Below are positions 52,553-61,851 of a stretch of DNA of 64,000 nucleotides, one piece after another. Position 1 is the stretch's first letter, and every line of letters starts with the position of its first letter. Under the pieces are notes generated by a model. That model did not search any database. It saw nothing but the letters and a program-made list of their open reading frames with translations, and was not told the DNA's origin. Where the stretch lies: the NCBI GenBank assembly GCA_019112825.1, contig DXIP01000004.1, positions 1-64,000 of the forward strand, in the 5' to 3' direction. A program made the translations under genes and the position numbers. This stretch comes from Alistipes excrementigallinarum. Its GTDB lineage: Bacteria > Bacteroidota > Bacteroidia > Bacteroidales > Rikenellaceae.

Positions 52553-53542
52553 TTACCGGAGTGCGGCGGTGAGCTGCGCCCAGAGGTAGGGGGCTGCAAG
52601 CGCCCAGACGAGCAGCAGCGTGTAGAGGGCCAGCGAGAGGGCGTAGTGCATCCGTACGAGCAGGAAGGGGGACAGCAGCGCCGTGGGGAGTGCGCAGAGC
52701 AGCAGCGCCACCTCCGTGGCGCAGGGAAGCAGCGTGACGGCGACGGTGAGCAGCAGCATGCAGCCCGCCAGCGCGAGGATGCCGCGCGCCTTGAAGCCGA
52801 CCGAGTAGACGCTGTTGAGGTAGGCGGCCAGCGAGGCGATGTCGAGCAGCAGCAGCGCTCCGGGCAGCAGCAGCGCGGGCCAGGGAAGGTTCCAGAGGTG
52901 CATGCCGTCGTTGTGGGTGAAGAGCTCGACGGCCTGCTGCAGCGGAGCGTCGAACGGCGCGCCCGTGGCCCAGTTGAGGTAGCAGGCCGTCAGCAGCGGC
53001 AGCAGCATGCCCGCGAGGGTGACGGTCAGCTCGCGCAGCGTCCGTTTGAGCAGCACGACGGCGGCCGGCAGCAGCAGCATCAGCGGTGCGGCGGGCAGGT
53101 AGACGAGCGGAACGAGCCCCAGATAGAGCCCTGCGCGGAAGATGTTGTCGAAGGCGTAGCCGTTGCGGAACGAACGGCAGAAGTTGTGGGTCGAGAGGGC
53201 GAGCAGCAGCAGCGTGACTGCGCCGACGAGCCCGGCGGCGGGCCAGGCGCAGGCGGCGGCGATGCCGAAGAGGGGAATGGCCACGCAGCTGTTGGTTGCG
53301 TAGAGTCCGTAGCGGACGGTGATGCGCCCCGTGAGCAGTCCGGCCCAGAGCAGCAGCACGAAGCTCATGACGCGGCTCCATACGGGGGCGCTCTGCTCGA
53401 AGTCGAGCAGCCAGCCGTCGAGCTGCGAGAGGGGCGCAACGGCCTCCGGCGCAGCCGTGGGGGCGACGCTGGCGACGCCGGCGACGAGCAGCAGCGTCAC
53501 GAATGCCGGAATAATCGGCTGTTTTGCTATGTCGAAGTTCAT
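52553..53542 (-). CDS. Polytopic membrane protein, DUF6427-like
   Basis: A 329-residue membrane protein with about ten hydrophobic segments, such as IIPAFVTLLLVAGVASVA, VMSFVLLLWAGLLTG, IPLFGIAAACAWPAAG, LMLLLPAAVVLLKRTL and YALSLALYTLLLVWALAAPYLWAQL. A conserved-looking HNFCRSFRNGYAFDNIFRAGLYLGL lies mid-protein. It resembles the Bacteroidota membrane family DUF6427 by layout, which I recall rather than can verify. The function is unknown. It stands alone between two long spacers. Confidence 0.65.
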   Translation of the reverse strand: MNFDIAKQPIIPAFVTLLLVAGVASVAPTAAPEAVAPLSQLDGWLLDFEQSAPVWSRVMSFVLLLWAGLLTGRITVRYGLYATNSCVAIPLFGIAAACAWPAAGLVGAVTLLLLALSTHNFCRSFRNGYAFDNIFRAGLYLGLVPLVYLPAAPLMLLLPAAVVLLKRTLRELTVTLAGMLLPLLTACYLNWATGAPFDAPLQQAVELFTHNDGMHLWNLPWPALLLPGALLLLDIASLAAYLNSVYSVGFKARGILALAGCMLLLTVAVTLLPCATEVALLLCALPTALLSPFLLVRMHYALSLALYTLLLVWALAAPYLWAQLTAALR

Positions 53543-53992
53543 TGCCTGTGCTTTGTGGGGCCACCTGTGGCCGGCGGCTTCCGGGGTTCGGTTTGGCCGG
53601 TTTCCGGAGTTCAGTTTGGCCGGTTTCCGGGGGAGCGGTTTGGCTCGTTTCCGGGGGCCGGGGAGTGGGTCGCTCCGGGCGGGTCCAGCTTGCTCCGGGC
53701 GTCTTGCCTCCTTCGATTCGGGCCCGGGGTGGAACCTTATCCGTTGGTTCTGGCGGCTCCGGCTGCGCCGGAGGTCCCGCTTGTTCGGGTGGTTCCGGTT
53801 GCCTGTCGGGGTTCAGTCCGCCTGGCACCCGGCTAACTGTTCCGGGTCCTGTTTGTCTCCCGGTCCGCGATTCCGGAGGTCTGTCTGCCTCCCGGTTCGC
53901 AATTCCCGGGGCTGACTCGCTTCCGGCTCTCCGCTCTGCGGTTTCGCCTCGACAAAAGTAGCGAAAAAGCCTGAACGGGCCTAAATTATTCG

Positions 53993-54000
53993 TAACTTTG
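53993..54000 (+). promoter_or_regulatory. -7 promoter box directly before rnhB
   Basis: TAACTTTG ends 8 bp before the ATG at 54009, implying a leader of only a few bases. Upstream, 53543-53950 is G/T-rich with recurring GGTTTCCGG words and no gene. Confidence 0.62.
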
Positions 54001-54008
54001 TTCCCGTC

Positions 54009-54608
54009 ATGCTGGAGACCTCTTTCCAATACGAACTTCCTGAGGCGGGGTGCGACGAGGCGGGGCGCGGATGTCTGGCCGGGGCAGTCTTTGCCGCGGC
54101 GGTCATCCTCCCGCCCGACTTCCACCATCCGCTGCTCAACGACTCGAAGCAGATGAGCGAGCGCAATCGCGACCGGCTGCGTCCCATCATCGAGCAGGAG
54201 GCCGTGGCGTGGGCCGTCGAGGCGGTCTCGCCGGAGCGTATCGACGAAATCAACATCCTCAAGGCCTCGTTCGAGGGGATGTCGCTCGCCGTCGGGCGGC
54301 TCGGTGTGCGGCCCGGCTTTCTGGCCATCGACGGCAACCGCTTCTACACCTCGCTCGACATCCCCTACCGCTGCATCGTCAAGGGTGACGGCAAGTATGC
54401 CGACATTGCGGCGGCCTCGGTGCTGGCCAAGACCCACCGCGACGAGTACATGCGCCGTCTGGCGGAGGAGTATCCGCAGTACGGGTGGGAGCGCAACAAG
54501 GGCTACCCCACGCGCGAGCACCGGCTGGCTATCCGCCGTTACGGGCTGACGCCCTATCACCGTCTCTCGTTCATTCACGACAACGACCAGCTGGAGTTTT
54601 CTTTCTGA
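54009..54608 (+). CDS. rnhB: Ribonuclease HII
   Basis: RNase HII nicks at ribonucleotides in DNA and removes RNA from hybrids. The 199-residue protein has the DEAGRGCLAG motif with the two N-terminal acidic ligands, LNDSKQMSERNRDRL, the third acidic site in FLAIDGNRF, VKGDGKYADIAAASVLAKTHRD, and GYPTREHRLAIRRYG. All catalytic acids are present and length is standard. Confidence 0.96.
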   Translation: MLETSFQYELPEAGCDEAGRGCLAGAVFAAAVILPPDFHHPLLNDSKQMSERNRDRLRPIIEQEAVAWAVEAVSPERIDEINILKASFEGMSLAVGRLGVRPGFLAIDGNRFYTSLDIPYRCIVKGDGKYADIAAASVLAKTHRDEYMRRLAEEYPQYGWERNKGYPTREHRLAIRRYGLTPYHRLSFIHDNDQLEFSF

Positions 54609-54761
54609 TTCTGGCCGGCCGGGGTTTTTCGGGGAGGAGCCGGGGTTTTCCGGGTGAGCCGGGTTTTTTAAGGGGAGCCGGGTTTTCCGGGTAAGTCGTG
54701 GTTTTCGGGGAGTCCGTGGTTCTTGTTCCTTGGATGGGCGGTTCTGCTTTTTCCCGGTGTG

Positions 54762-54870
54762 CTGCATCGTCTCTCCCCTGCATCGTCTCTCCCCTGCATC
54801 GTCTCTCTCCTGCACCGTCTCCCCTGCACTGTCTCCCCTACACCGCCTCTCCGCATTGTCTCTCCTGCAC
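54762..54870. repeat. Tandem 16-17 bp pyrimidine-rich repeats
   Basis: The unit CTGCATCGTCTCTCCCC recurs about six to seven times with drift. Before it (54609-54730), GAGCCGGGTTTTCCGGG-type words recur. No gene between 54609 and 55174. Confidence 0.75.
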
Positions 54871-55116
54871 CTCTCCCCTCCTTTTTTGGGGGCTTTTCCC
54901 CTTTCGTGAATTCCTCTTCTCTTCCGGGCGGGGTGTCTTGTTGTCTGCGGCCCGACTCCGGGGCGCCCTCAGCGTGTGCGGGTGCGAGAGGAAGGAAGCA
55001 TTCTCTTCCGCCCGCAAACGGGCGGAGGCCTGTCGTCCCCCCCCCGCCGGGACGGGAGGACCTGTTCCCTGCGCCGGCGGGTGGCCAATGCATCCCCTTC
55101 CCATGTCGGCGGGCAC

Positions 55117-55152
55117 AAAAAAAGAGCGGACCTCGCTGTGAGGTCCGCTCTT
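55117..55152 (-). terminator. Terminator of the exbB-exbD operon
   Basis: A perfect 13-bp stem (AAGAGCGGACCTC at 55122-55134 with complement at 55140-55152), loop GCTGT, and on the - strand a run of seven T residues. It lies 23 bp past the last exbD stop. Confidence 0.88.
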
Positions 55153-55174
55153 CGCTTTGAGGGTCGACCCGGGA

Positions 55175-55645
55175 TTAGTAACCCAGCGACTTGGAAGCCG
55201 CATAGGAAATCTTCAGGGCGTTGGCACGGCGAAGCTCCTGCTTTACGTCGGTCACGATACCCATCTTGGTCTTCTCGTCGGCCTTGAGGCAAATCGTCAT
55301 CGAAGCACGGTCGGCCTCGTTGAGCTTGTCTCGCTCGGCGGCGACGAAGTCCAGAATGTCCTTGGTCGTCTTATAGGAGTCGTTCAGCTGGATGCGGGGC
55401 GCGGTTCCGAACTTCGCCTGCATGGCCAGCGTCGGCTGTCCGATGTGGATGTAGCTGACGAGCGATTTCTTCTCCAGCTTCTGCACCTCGGTTGCTTCCG
55501 GAAGCTTGTATCTTACAAGAAGTTCCTGTTCGCGCATGGTCGTCGAAACCATAAAGAAGAAGAGAATCATGAAGATTACGTCAGGAAGCGATGCGGTCGA
55601 GATAGGGGGCAAGGTCTTGTTGCCCTTCTTTTTCATTACTGCCAT
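55175..55645 (-). CDS. ExbD/TolR-family biopolymer transport protein (second copy)
   Basis: A 156-residue inner-membrane protein with one N-terminal TM helix (about 20-38, DVIFMILFFFMVSTTM), whose Asp (in LPDVIFM) is the proton-path residue of the family, and a periplasmic domain. It forms the energy-transducing complex with ExbB and the other ExbD to drive TonB-type uptake or related envelope work. It is the last gene of a four-gene - strand operon and is followed by a strong terminator. Confidence 0.88.
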   Translation of the reverse strand: MAVMKKKGNKTLPPISTASLPDVIFMILFFFMVSTTMREQELLVRYKLPEATEVQKLEKKSLVSYIHIGQPTLAMQAKFGTAPRIQLNDSYKTTKDILDFVAAERDKLNEADRASMTICLKADEKTKMGIVTDVKQELRRANALKISYAASKSLGY

Positions 55646-55648
55646 AGC

Positions 55649-56254
55649 TTACTTCTTTATGTTACGCGGTTCGGCCTCCGAAATCTTCAGAGGTATTGCT
55701 TTCGAGATGACGTCGCGCTGCCCCTGCGTCAGGTCGGCAAACTTGCTGCCGAACTTGCGCATCGAGACCTCGTCGCGGACCTCGTTGAAGGCGCGCGTGA
55801 GCTCGTTCTGAACCATGATGTACGACTGATAGCCGGTATCACGGGTCGTCTGCAGCGATACGACTCCCTGACTTACGGGGTAGGTCCACTTGCTGCCGTC
55901 GGGCAGGTCGAAGGTCTCATCCACCTTCTCCGGAAGATTTGCGTCCTCCATCGGGTTGAGGATGAACTCCTTCGTCTTGTCTTTGAGCTGATGGATATCA
56001 ATAATCTCCTGGTTGCCCGACGTTCCTGCCATGATGTTGCCGCTGCCCGAGATGAGCACCAGGAAGAGGTTGCGCTCCTTGACCTTGATGTTCTCCTGTT
56101 GTACATCCTCGGGAGGCATCGGCGGAAGCATGCGCACCAGACCCGTGTCGGTGTTCATGGTAGTGGCCACCAGGAAGAATATCAGCAGCAGGAAGGCGAT
56201 GTCCGCCTGCGAACCCGCATTGATATCCGGTGTTTTTCTCTTATCTATTGCCAT
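55649..56254 (-). CDS. ExbD/TolR-family biopolymer transport protein (first copy)
   Basis: A 201-residue ExbD-type protein. The TM helix (about 18-36, ADIAFLLLIFFLVATTM) has the conserved Asp. The periplasmic part is longer than in the second copy (NLFLVLISGSGNIMAGTSGNQEIIDIHQLKDK onward) and contains a C-terminal segment (ELTRAFNEVRDEVSMRKFG). Paired exbD genes of different length are usual in Bacteroidota. Only 3 bp separates it from the next exbD. Confidence 0.88.
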   Translation of the reverse strand: MAIDKRKTPDINAGSQADIAFLLLIFFLVATTMNTDTGLVRMLPPMPPEDVQQENIKVKERNLFLVLISGSGNIMAGTSGNQEIIDIHQLKDKTKEFILNPMEDANLPEKVDETFDLPDGSKWTYPVSQGVVSLQTTRDTGYQSYIMVQNELTRAFNEVRDEVSMRKFGSKFADLTQGQRDVISKAIPLKISEAEPRNIKK

Positions 56255-56263
56255 TGTTCTCTG

Positions 56264-56683
56264 TTACTTGAAAGCTCTCCAAATTTCAGTAACAACGGTC
56301 GTCAGGAATGCAGCTGCGAAAGCGACATAGGTTACGATGATGCTCGTTTCGGTAATGACGGTTTCGCTGTGCCCGAAGAAGCCGTTGTTCTGAAGATCCA
56401 CGATGTTGACCGTATGGCCAGCCGAATAGAAGTAGGCCACGCCAACGACTATGATTACCAGAGCCAGGGCCAGGATGGACCCCTTGATGCCTGCCGGGTT
56501 CTTGATCATCCCGAAGATGGCGCAGAAAAGTGCCGATGCAAGCGCGAACACGAACAGGGCGTAGCCCCATATCAGGTTGACGCTGATTGCATCTTCCGAT
56601 CCTCCGGTCGCAATCGCGTAGACCAGAAGAGCAACCGTGATGACCATCAGAACGCTCAGCAATATGCTAAATGCCTTTTTCAT
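56264..56683 (-). CDS. Small membrane protein of the exb operon, unknown function
   Basis: A 139-residue protein with about four TM helices (AFSILLSVLMVITVALLVYAI, LIWGYALFVFALASALFCAIF, SILALALVIIVVGVAYFYSA, TSIIVTYVAFAAAFLTTVVTEI). It sits between exbB and the first exbD, 9 bp from the latter. Similar genes occur at this place in Bacteroidales exb operons, to my recollection, so it probably belongs to the complex. No motif indicates a role. Confidence 0.75.
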   Translation of the reverse strand: MKKAFSILLSVLMVITVALLVYAIATGGSEDAISVNLIWGYALFVFALASALFCAIFGMIKNPAGIKGSILALALVIIVVGVAYFYSAGHTVNIVDLQNNGFFGHSETVITETSIIVTYVAFAAAFLTTVVTEIWRAFK

Positions 56684-56710
56684 ATTTGCTTTTGGTTTTT
56701 CTGCGTTCGA

Positions 56711-57514
56711 TTATTTCTTGCTGTAAGCAGTCAGGATATCCATCAGCGTGATGGACGAGTCTTCCATTGCGTTTACCAGAGAGTCAATCTTCGATACGAT
56801 GTAGTTGTAGAACAGCTGGAGAATAACGGCTGCGATAAGACCCAACAGGGTGGTCAGAAGGGCGACCTTGATACCACCGGCTACCAGCGTCGGGCTGATA
56901 TCACCTGCTGCCTGAATCTGGTCGAATGCGTCAATCATGCCGACAACCGTACCCATGAATCCCAACATAGGCGAAAGGGCGATGAACAGGCCAATCCACG
57001 ACAGACCCGACTCCATCTGGCCCGTCTGTACCGAACCGTACGATACAACCGACTTCTCAACGGCGTCGAGACCCTGGTTGTAGCGGTCCAGACCCTGGTA
57101 GTAAATCGATGCGATGGGACCGCGCATGTTGCGGCAAACATCCTTGGCTGCCTCGATGCCGCCCTTCTTCAGAGCCTCCTCAACGGCTGCGATGAGCTTC
57201 TTCGAGTTGATGGTCGACAGCGACAGGAAGAGAATGCGCTCGATGGCTACTGCAAGACCGAATACAAGGCAGAGCAGAATAGGGAGCATCCAGATCCAAC
57301 CGCCCTCGAGGAACTTCTGCATCAGAATGTGGTGCATGCTCTCGCCGGCGATTTCGGTCTCGGCGGCTACTACGTCCTCGGCTACCGGGGTTTCCTCGGC
57401 TACCGTGGCCTCTTCGGTTGCCGGAGCAGCAGCGGCCTCGGCCTCCTGCGCAAACGCGTTAACAGTACCCAGCGAGAACAAGGCAACTGACAGAATCAAA
57501 AAAAGTTTTTTCAT
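56711..57514 (-). CDS. MotA/TolQ/ExbB-family proton channel protein
   Basis: A 267-residue ExbB-type protein. A signal peptide-like start (1-22) is followed by an Ala/Glu/Thr/Val-rich acidic periplasmic stretch (about 23-58) and three TM helices: one near WIWMLPILLCLVFGLAVAIERILF, two in GLSWIGLFIALSPMLGFMGTVVGMIDAF and ALLTTLLGLIAAVILQLFYNYI. The conserved pore Thr/Ser residues lie in the last two. With the ExbD copies it forms a proton-driven motor powering outer-membrane processes. First gene of its operon; upstream gap 57515-57938. Confidence 0.9.
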   Translation of the reverse strand: MKKLFLILSVALFSLGTVNAFAQEAEAAAAPATEEATVAEETPVAEDVVAAETEIAGESMHHILMQKFLEGGWIWMLPILLCLVFGLAVAIERILFLSLSTINSKKLIAAVEEALKKGGIEAAKDVCRNMRGPIASIYYQGLDRYNQGLDAVEKSVVSYGSVQTGQMESGLSWIGLFIALSPMLGFMGTVVGMIDAFDQIQAAGDISPTLVAGGIKVALLTTLLGLIAAVILQLFYNYIVSKIDSLVNAMEDSSITLMDILTAYSKK

Positions 57515-57938
57515 AGTTGTGTTAGATAAAATTAATTTGATTAGTTGAATTTGTAATCGTTTGTGGTTTTGTTTTAAAGTTTGTTTCTTCCTTTTCTGTT
57601 CCGTTGCCTGCCGCCGCCTCCCTCCATGCGGAGCCGGGTGCGGTGTCGGCGGATTACGGTTCCGTTAAATTTTTCCTGAAGTCCAAAAAAATCGAAAAAA
57701 TATCGTTTTTCTCTCCTTCCGGCACGCTTTTTCGCCGCCGTTTTCTCCTTCGGAGGGTTTCCGAAGGCTCCGCGGGAGATGCGCTCCCGAGCGGGAAAAA
57801 CGTCGCCGGAAAATTTGCAACTTCGTATCAATCAACTCGGTACCTTGCATCGCGGTCTGCTCCGACCCCGTTTCAGGGCTCCGAAAAGGCCGCTTTGCAG
57901 TGCGAAATATAGGAAAAATATTTAATCTGTGCAACGTC
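57515..57938. other. Spacer upstream of the exb operon
   Basis: A 424-bp gap, AT-rich near exbB (57515-57600) and near 57800-57930. On the - strand TATATTTC (57909-57902) is one base off the -7 consensus and could be the operon promoter with a leader of about 390 nt. No gene is supported. Confidence 0.4.
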
Positions 57939-58973
57939 CTATCGGGTAAATTCGCCGTGGAGAGGGCGTTGCAGCAGTGCGCGGCTCTCCTCGTCCGGAA
58001 GCCCCTTGCCCAGCACGTACATCAGCTTGGTGACGGCCGCCTCGGTGGTCATGTCGTAGCCGCACAGCACGCCCGCCTTCTGCAGGCGCAGTCCCGTCTC
58101 GTAGAGCTCCATGGCGACCCGTCCGCCGCCGCACTGCGTGACGTTGAGCACCAGGATGCCGCGGGCGATGGCCTGCTCGATGAGGCGGATGAACCACTCG
58201 CTCGTGGGGGCGTTGCCCGCGCCGTAGGTCTCGAGCACCACGGCGCGGATGCCCTCGACCGAGAGGATGCCCTGCAGGATGCGGGCGTCGATGCCCGGGA
58301 AGAGCTTGACGATGACCACCCCGTCGTTGAGCGACGTGGCGATGCGCAGCTCGGGCGATGAGTCGGCGGGGTCGGGGTGGAGGATGGCGGCGTAGTTGTA
58401 GGTGATGTTGACCCCCACCTCGGCCAGCGGCGGGTAGTTGTAGGAGCGGAAGGCGTTGAGCGCCTCGGCGCTCCGCTTCGAGGTGCGGTTGGCGCGGAAG
58501 AGTCGGTTCTGGAAGTAGAGCGAGACCTCGGGCACCACGGGGCGGCTCCCCTGGCTGGCGCCGGCGATTTCGATGGCCGTGATGAGGTTCTCTCGGCCGT
58601 CGGTGCGCAGCACGCCGATGGGAATCTGGCTGCCGGTGAAGACCACCGGCTTGGAGAGGTTCTCGAGCATGAAGCTCAGCGCCGAGGCGGTGTAGGACAT
58701 CGTGTCGGTGCCGTGCAGGACGACGAAGCCGTCGTAGCGGGCGTAGTTGTCGCGAATCAGGCGGGCGAGCGTCACCCAGTTGTCGGGCGAGACGTTCGAG
58801 GAGTCGATGACGGGGTTCATCGTCTCGACGTCGATGTCGACGTTGAGCCGCTTGAGCGAGGGGAACTCCTCGTAGATGCCGCTGAAGTCGAACGGGACGA
58901 GGGCGCCGGTGGCGGCGTCGGTCTTCATGCCGATGGTGCCGCCCGTGTAGATAATCAGGATGGATGCGCGCAT
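57939..58973 (-). CDS. ansA: Type I L-asparaginase
   Basis: A 344-residue cytoplasmic-type asparaginase releasing ammonia from asparagine. The N-terminal nucleophile motif IYTGGTIGM and the second catalytic motif VVLHGTDTMSYTASAL are both intact, as are the SQIPIGVLRTDGRENL and LETYGAGNAPT blocks. There is no signal peptide, so it is cytoplasmic. It lies 3 bp after the TIGR04076 gene on the same strand and may be co-transcribed. Confidence 0.93.
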   Translation of the reverse strand: MRASILIIYTGGTIGMKTDAATGALVPFDFSGIYEEFPSLKRLNVDIDVETMNPVIDSSNVSPDNWVTLARLIRDNYARYDGFVVLHGTDTMSYTASALSFMLENLSKPVVFTGSQIPIGVLRTDGRENLITAIEIAGASQGSRPVVPEVSLYFQNRLFRANRTSKRSAEALNAFRSYNYPPLAEVGVNITYNYAAILHPDPADSSPELRIATSLNDGVVIVKLFPGIDARILQGILSVEGIRAVVLETYGAGNAPTSEWFIRLIEQAIARGILVLNVTQCGGGRVAMELYETGLRLQKAGVLCGYDMTTEAAVTKLMYVLGKGLPDEESRALLQRPLHGEFTR

Positions 58974-58976
58974 AGC

Positions 58977-59663
58977 TTATGATTCGGTTTTTTCGTGTGG
59001 TCGGGTTTCGGGGTTGGCAGGGGCCGCGGCAGGTACGGCCGCCGGGGAGGCGGAGGTTGCTGCGGTTGCTGGGGTTGCTGCGGCGGGTCTGCCGCGGTGT
59101 CGGGCGGCGTCGGAAGCCGAAGGGGCGGCGTCCGTTGGGGAGGCGTTGCTGCGGAGGGTTTCGGAGCGGTTGCCGGGCCGGGTTTCGGGCCGGTCGGGCT
59201 CTTTGCCGGCGGGCATCTCATTTCCGGGCGTCGGGTCGGCCGGTTCTTTGCGGGCGGCGGGCTTTCCGCTGCCGGGTGTCGGGTCGGCCGGTTCTTTGCG
59301 GGCGGCGGGCTCTCCGCCGTCGGGGGTCTGTTTGCCAGGGGCCTGTCCGTCGGGCGTCGGTTCGTCGAGCGCCTCCACCAGAAAGCTCACCGGGCGGAAG
59401 CCGTCGTTGCACGAGAGCATCGCCGAGGCGGGGTTCTTCATCCACCCGTCGTAGAGGCCCGTCGCCCCGTGGGCCAGCGCCATGACGAAGGGCGAGAGGC
59501 TCTGCCAGGCGCTCTCGCACAGCCCCTCGGGGCGGCTTAGGCCGTCGCACTCGAAACACTGCCCCTCGCTGAGGTCGCAGGGGTGTTCGAGCGGGTTCTC
59601 GTAGCGCTCCATCAGGTCGCGGTAGCAGGCCTTGCGGATGACGGTGATGCGGATGCGTTTCAT
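58977..59663 (-). CDS. TIGR04076-family protein with a long low-complexity tail
   Basis: The first roughly 100 residues match the small TIGR04076 family: IRITVIRKACYRDLMERY, CDLSEGQCFECDG, PEGLCESAWQSLSPFVMALAHG and SCNDGFRPVSFLVEAL. Family function is unknown. The remaining 128 residues are a Pro/Ala/Thr/Glu-rich tail with a PAARKEPADPTPG repeat, encoded by near-identical DNA copies around 59235-59320. The tail is not part of the family and probably grew by repeat expansion. Total length is 228. Confidence 0.82.
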   Translation of the reverse strand: MKRIRITVIRKACYRDLMERYENPLEHPCDLSEGQCFECDGLSRPEGLCESAWQSLSPFVMALAHGATGLYDGWMKNPASAMLSCNDGFRPVSFLVEALDEPTPDGQAPGKQTPDGGEPAARKEPADPTPGSGKPAARKEPADPTPGNEMPAGKEPDRPETRPGNRSETLRSNASPTDAAPSASDAARHRGRPAAATPATAATSASPAAVPAAAPANPETRPHEKTES

Positions 59664-59683
59664 GATATCCGGTGCGTTGTCAT

Positions 59684-60622
59684 TCAGTTGTTTGCAGTCG
59701 TTCGGCCGGCTCCTTCGGAAGCGGGCGTTTTCATGGTGTCGGGGCCTTCGGTTGTAGCCTTTCCGGGCACTTCCGCTGCTGCCCTTTCGGGCTCCTCGGC
59801 GGCCGGCAGCGCCCCGAGGCCGAACATCCGCTCGGCCGAGGCTGTCGTGCGGCGGGCCACCTCCTCGGGCGGGAGCCCCTTGAGGGCGGCCACCCGCTCG
59901 CAGACGAAGCGCACGTAGGCGGATTCGTTGCGCTCGCCGCGGTGGGGCACCGGGGTGAGGTAGGGGCAGTCGGTCTCGAGCACCAGGTCGTCGAGCTCCA
60001 TTGCGGGGACGGAGGCGGCCACCTGGCTCCGCTTGAAGGTGACCACCCCGCCGATGCCGAAGAGCCAGTCGCCGCAGGCGCGGAGGCGGGCATAGCGCCC
60101 CTCATCCTCCGAGAAGGCGTGGAAGACGCCGCGCAGCGCGGCACCCTCGCTGCGGGCCCGGGCGCTCTCCTCCGCGATGATGCGCTCCATCTCGTCCCAC
60201 GCCGCGCGGGTGTGGATGGCCACGGGGAGCCCCCGCCGCCAGGCCATGCGCAGCTGTGCGGCGAAGGCCTCGCACTGCTCGGACATGAAGTCGCGGCTCC
60301 AGTAGAAGTCGAGGCCGATTTCGCCCACGGCGCAGAATGCTCCGATGCCCTCGGGGGGCGCGTCGAGCAGCCGCTCGACCAGCGCCAGCTCCTCGCGCCA
60401 GCGGGGGTTGTCGTTCACCGAGGTGGGGTGGAGCCCCATCATCGGGATGTAGCGCGCCGGGTCGCGGCGGCTGAGGGCGAAGAGGCGTTCGTGGCTTTCG
60501 GAGTCGATGGCCGGGAGCAGCAGCCGCTCCACCCCGGCCGCGGCGGCACGGGCGAGCGCCTCGTCGCGGTCGGCGTCGAACTCCGGTTCGTAGAGGTGCG
60601 AATGGGTGTCGATAAGTCTCAT
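59684..60622 (-). CDS. tatD: TatD-family metal-dependent hydrolase (DNase)
   Basis: A 312-residue TIM-barrel metalloenzyme with 3'-5' DNase activity in the family. Metal-binding motifs: LIDTHSHLYEPEFD at the start, GEIGLDFYW, PVAIHTRAAWDE, GVFHAFSED and VLETDCPYLTP. After about residue 265 a 45-residue Ala/Glu/Pro/Thr-rich tail follows, not seen in the usual 255-265-residue family. The ATG at 60622 is chosen because it begins MRLIDTHSH and overlaps dprA by 4 bp, so the pair is translationally coupled. Confidence 0.93.
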   Translation of the reverse strand: MRLIDTHSHLYEPEFDADRDEALARAAAAGVERLLLPAIDSESHERLFALSRRDPARYIPMMGLHPTSVNDNPRWREELALVERLLDAPPEGIGAFCAVGEIGLDFYWSRDFMSEQCEAFAAQLRMAWRRGLPVAIHTRAAWDEMERIIAEESARARSEGAALRGVFHAFSEDEGRYARLRACGDWLFGIGGVVTFKRSQVAASVPAMELDDLVLETDCPYLTPVPHRGERNESAYVRFVCERVAALKGLPPEEVARRTTASAERMFGLGALPAAEEPERAAAEVPGKATTEGPDTMKTPASEGAGRTTANN

Positions 60623-61725
60623 GGCAGTTTCATGTATCGGTTGCCGGGGAGCTGGCGGACGGCGCCGCTCAGCTCGAGCCCCACCAGCAGCGTGGCCAGC
60701 TCGCCCGGGTCGAGTCCGCTCAGCTCGCCGAGCGTCTCGAGCGAGAGGGGGTCGTCCGTGCGGAAGCAGCCCAGCAGCCCCCGTTCGTCGGGGGTCAGAC
60801 GGCAGTCGCCCGGCGTCTCGGTGCGGGTGTCGCGCTGAGGTGCGGCGTTCTCCCACTGCAGCTCCGTGACGATGTCGTCGGCCGTGAGGACCATCTGTGC
60901 CTTCTGGTTGCGGATGAGGAAGTTGGTGCCGGCCGACATGCGGTCGGTGACCCGTCCCGGGAGGGCCATCACCGTGCGGTTGTAGCCGTCGGCGCAGTGG
61001 GCCGTGAAGAGCGAGCCGCCCGAGGCGGGCGATTCGACGACGAGCGTTCCGGCGCTCAGCGCCGCGATGATGCGGTTGCGCGCCAGGAAGAGGCTGCCGT
61101 TCTGCCGGGTCTGCGAGTGGAGCTCGGTGAGCAGCGCGCCGCCCTGCTCGAGGATGTCGCGTGCCAGTCCGGCGTGCTGCGTCGGGGTGACCCCGGGCAG
61201 CGGGTTGGCCACCACGGCGACGGTCGGCACCCGGCAGGCGAGGGCCGCGCGGTGTGCCGCGGCGTCGATGCCGAAGGCCAGGCCGCTGACGATGGAGAGC
61301 TCATCGACCCGCTCGGCGAGCCGTTCGATGAGGGCGTGGCACATCGTCTCGCCGTAGGGCGTAGCCGTGCGCGTGCCGACCACCGAGAGACAGCGCATCC
61401 GGAGCGTCCGAAGTTCGCCCCGCAGGTAGATGACGTGGGGCGGGTCCGGAATATCGCGCAGCAGGGGCGGATATTCGGGGTCGGTCGAGGCGATGGGCCG
61501 TATGCCGTTGCGGCGGCAGTAGAGCAGCTCGCGCTCGGCGGCGGGGAAGCCCTTGCGCTGGAGGATGGCCCGCAGCGGCTCGGGACGCAGCCGTGCAGCG
61601 CCGGCCAGCTCGTCGTGCGAGGCGGCGAAGATGCGGCGGGCGTCGCCGAACACCTCGAGCAGGTGTGCGGCGCCCTTCACACCGATGCCGGGGGTCATCT
61701 GCAGGGCGATGTCTTCGAGTGTCAT
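60619..61725 (-). CDS. dprA: DNA-processing protein DprA
   Basis: DprA binds incoming ssDNA and loads RecA during natural transformation; it is also found in species not known to be competent. The 368-residue protein has an N-terminal helix-hairpin-helix/SAM-like region (TPGIGVKGAAHLLEVFG), a Rossmann fold with LSVVGTRTATPYG, IVSGLAFGIDAAAHRAAL and ALPGRVTDRMSAGTNFLI, and a C-terminal winged helix (residues about 305-368). It overlaps tatD by ATGA. A weak -7 box (TACCTTTA) lies about 30 bp upstream. Confidence 0.94.
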   Translation of the reverse strand: MTLEDIALQMTPGIGVKGAAHLLEVFGDARRIFAASHDELAGAARLRPEPLRAILQRKGFPAAERELLYCRRNGIRPIASTDPEYPPLLRDIPDPPHVIYLRGELRTLRMRCLSVVGTRTATPYGETMCHALIERLAERVDELSIVSGLAFGIDAAAHRAALACRVPTVAVVANPLPGVTPTQHAGLARDILEQGGALLTELHSQTRQNGSLFLARNRIIAALSAGTLVVESPASGGSLFTAHCADGYNRTVMALPGRVTDRMSAGTNFLIRNQKAQMVLTADDIVTELQWENAAPQRDTRTETPGDCRLTPDERGLLGCFRTDDPLSLETLGELSGLDPGELATLLVGLELSGAVRQLPGNRYMKLP

Positions 61726-61820
61726 GGTCGCGGGGACTCTTTTGCGGGAGATAAAGGTAGTGATTTCCGGGCGAAGACGGATGGGTTGGAGGCGGAAAAT
61801 GCGTAAAGTTGCGAATAAGT

Positions 61821-61851
61821 TTTGCAGATATCGGAAAAGTGTGTATATTTG
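61821..61851 (+). promoter_or_regulatory. -33/-7 promoter for tRNA-Cys
   Basis: TTTG (61821-61824) and TATATTTG (61844-61851) are 19 bp apart, a full consensus match. The tRNA starts 180 bp downstream after a G-rich leader (61860-62020) with no gene. Confidence 0.65.
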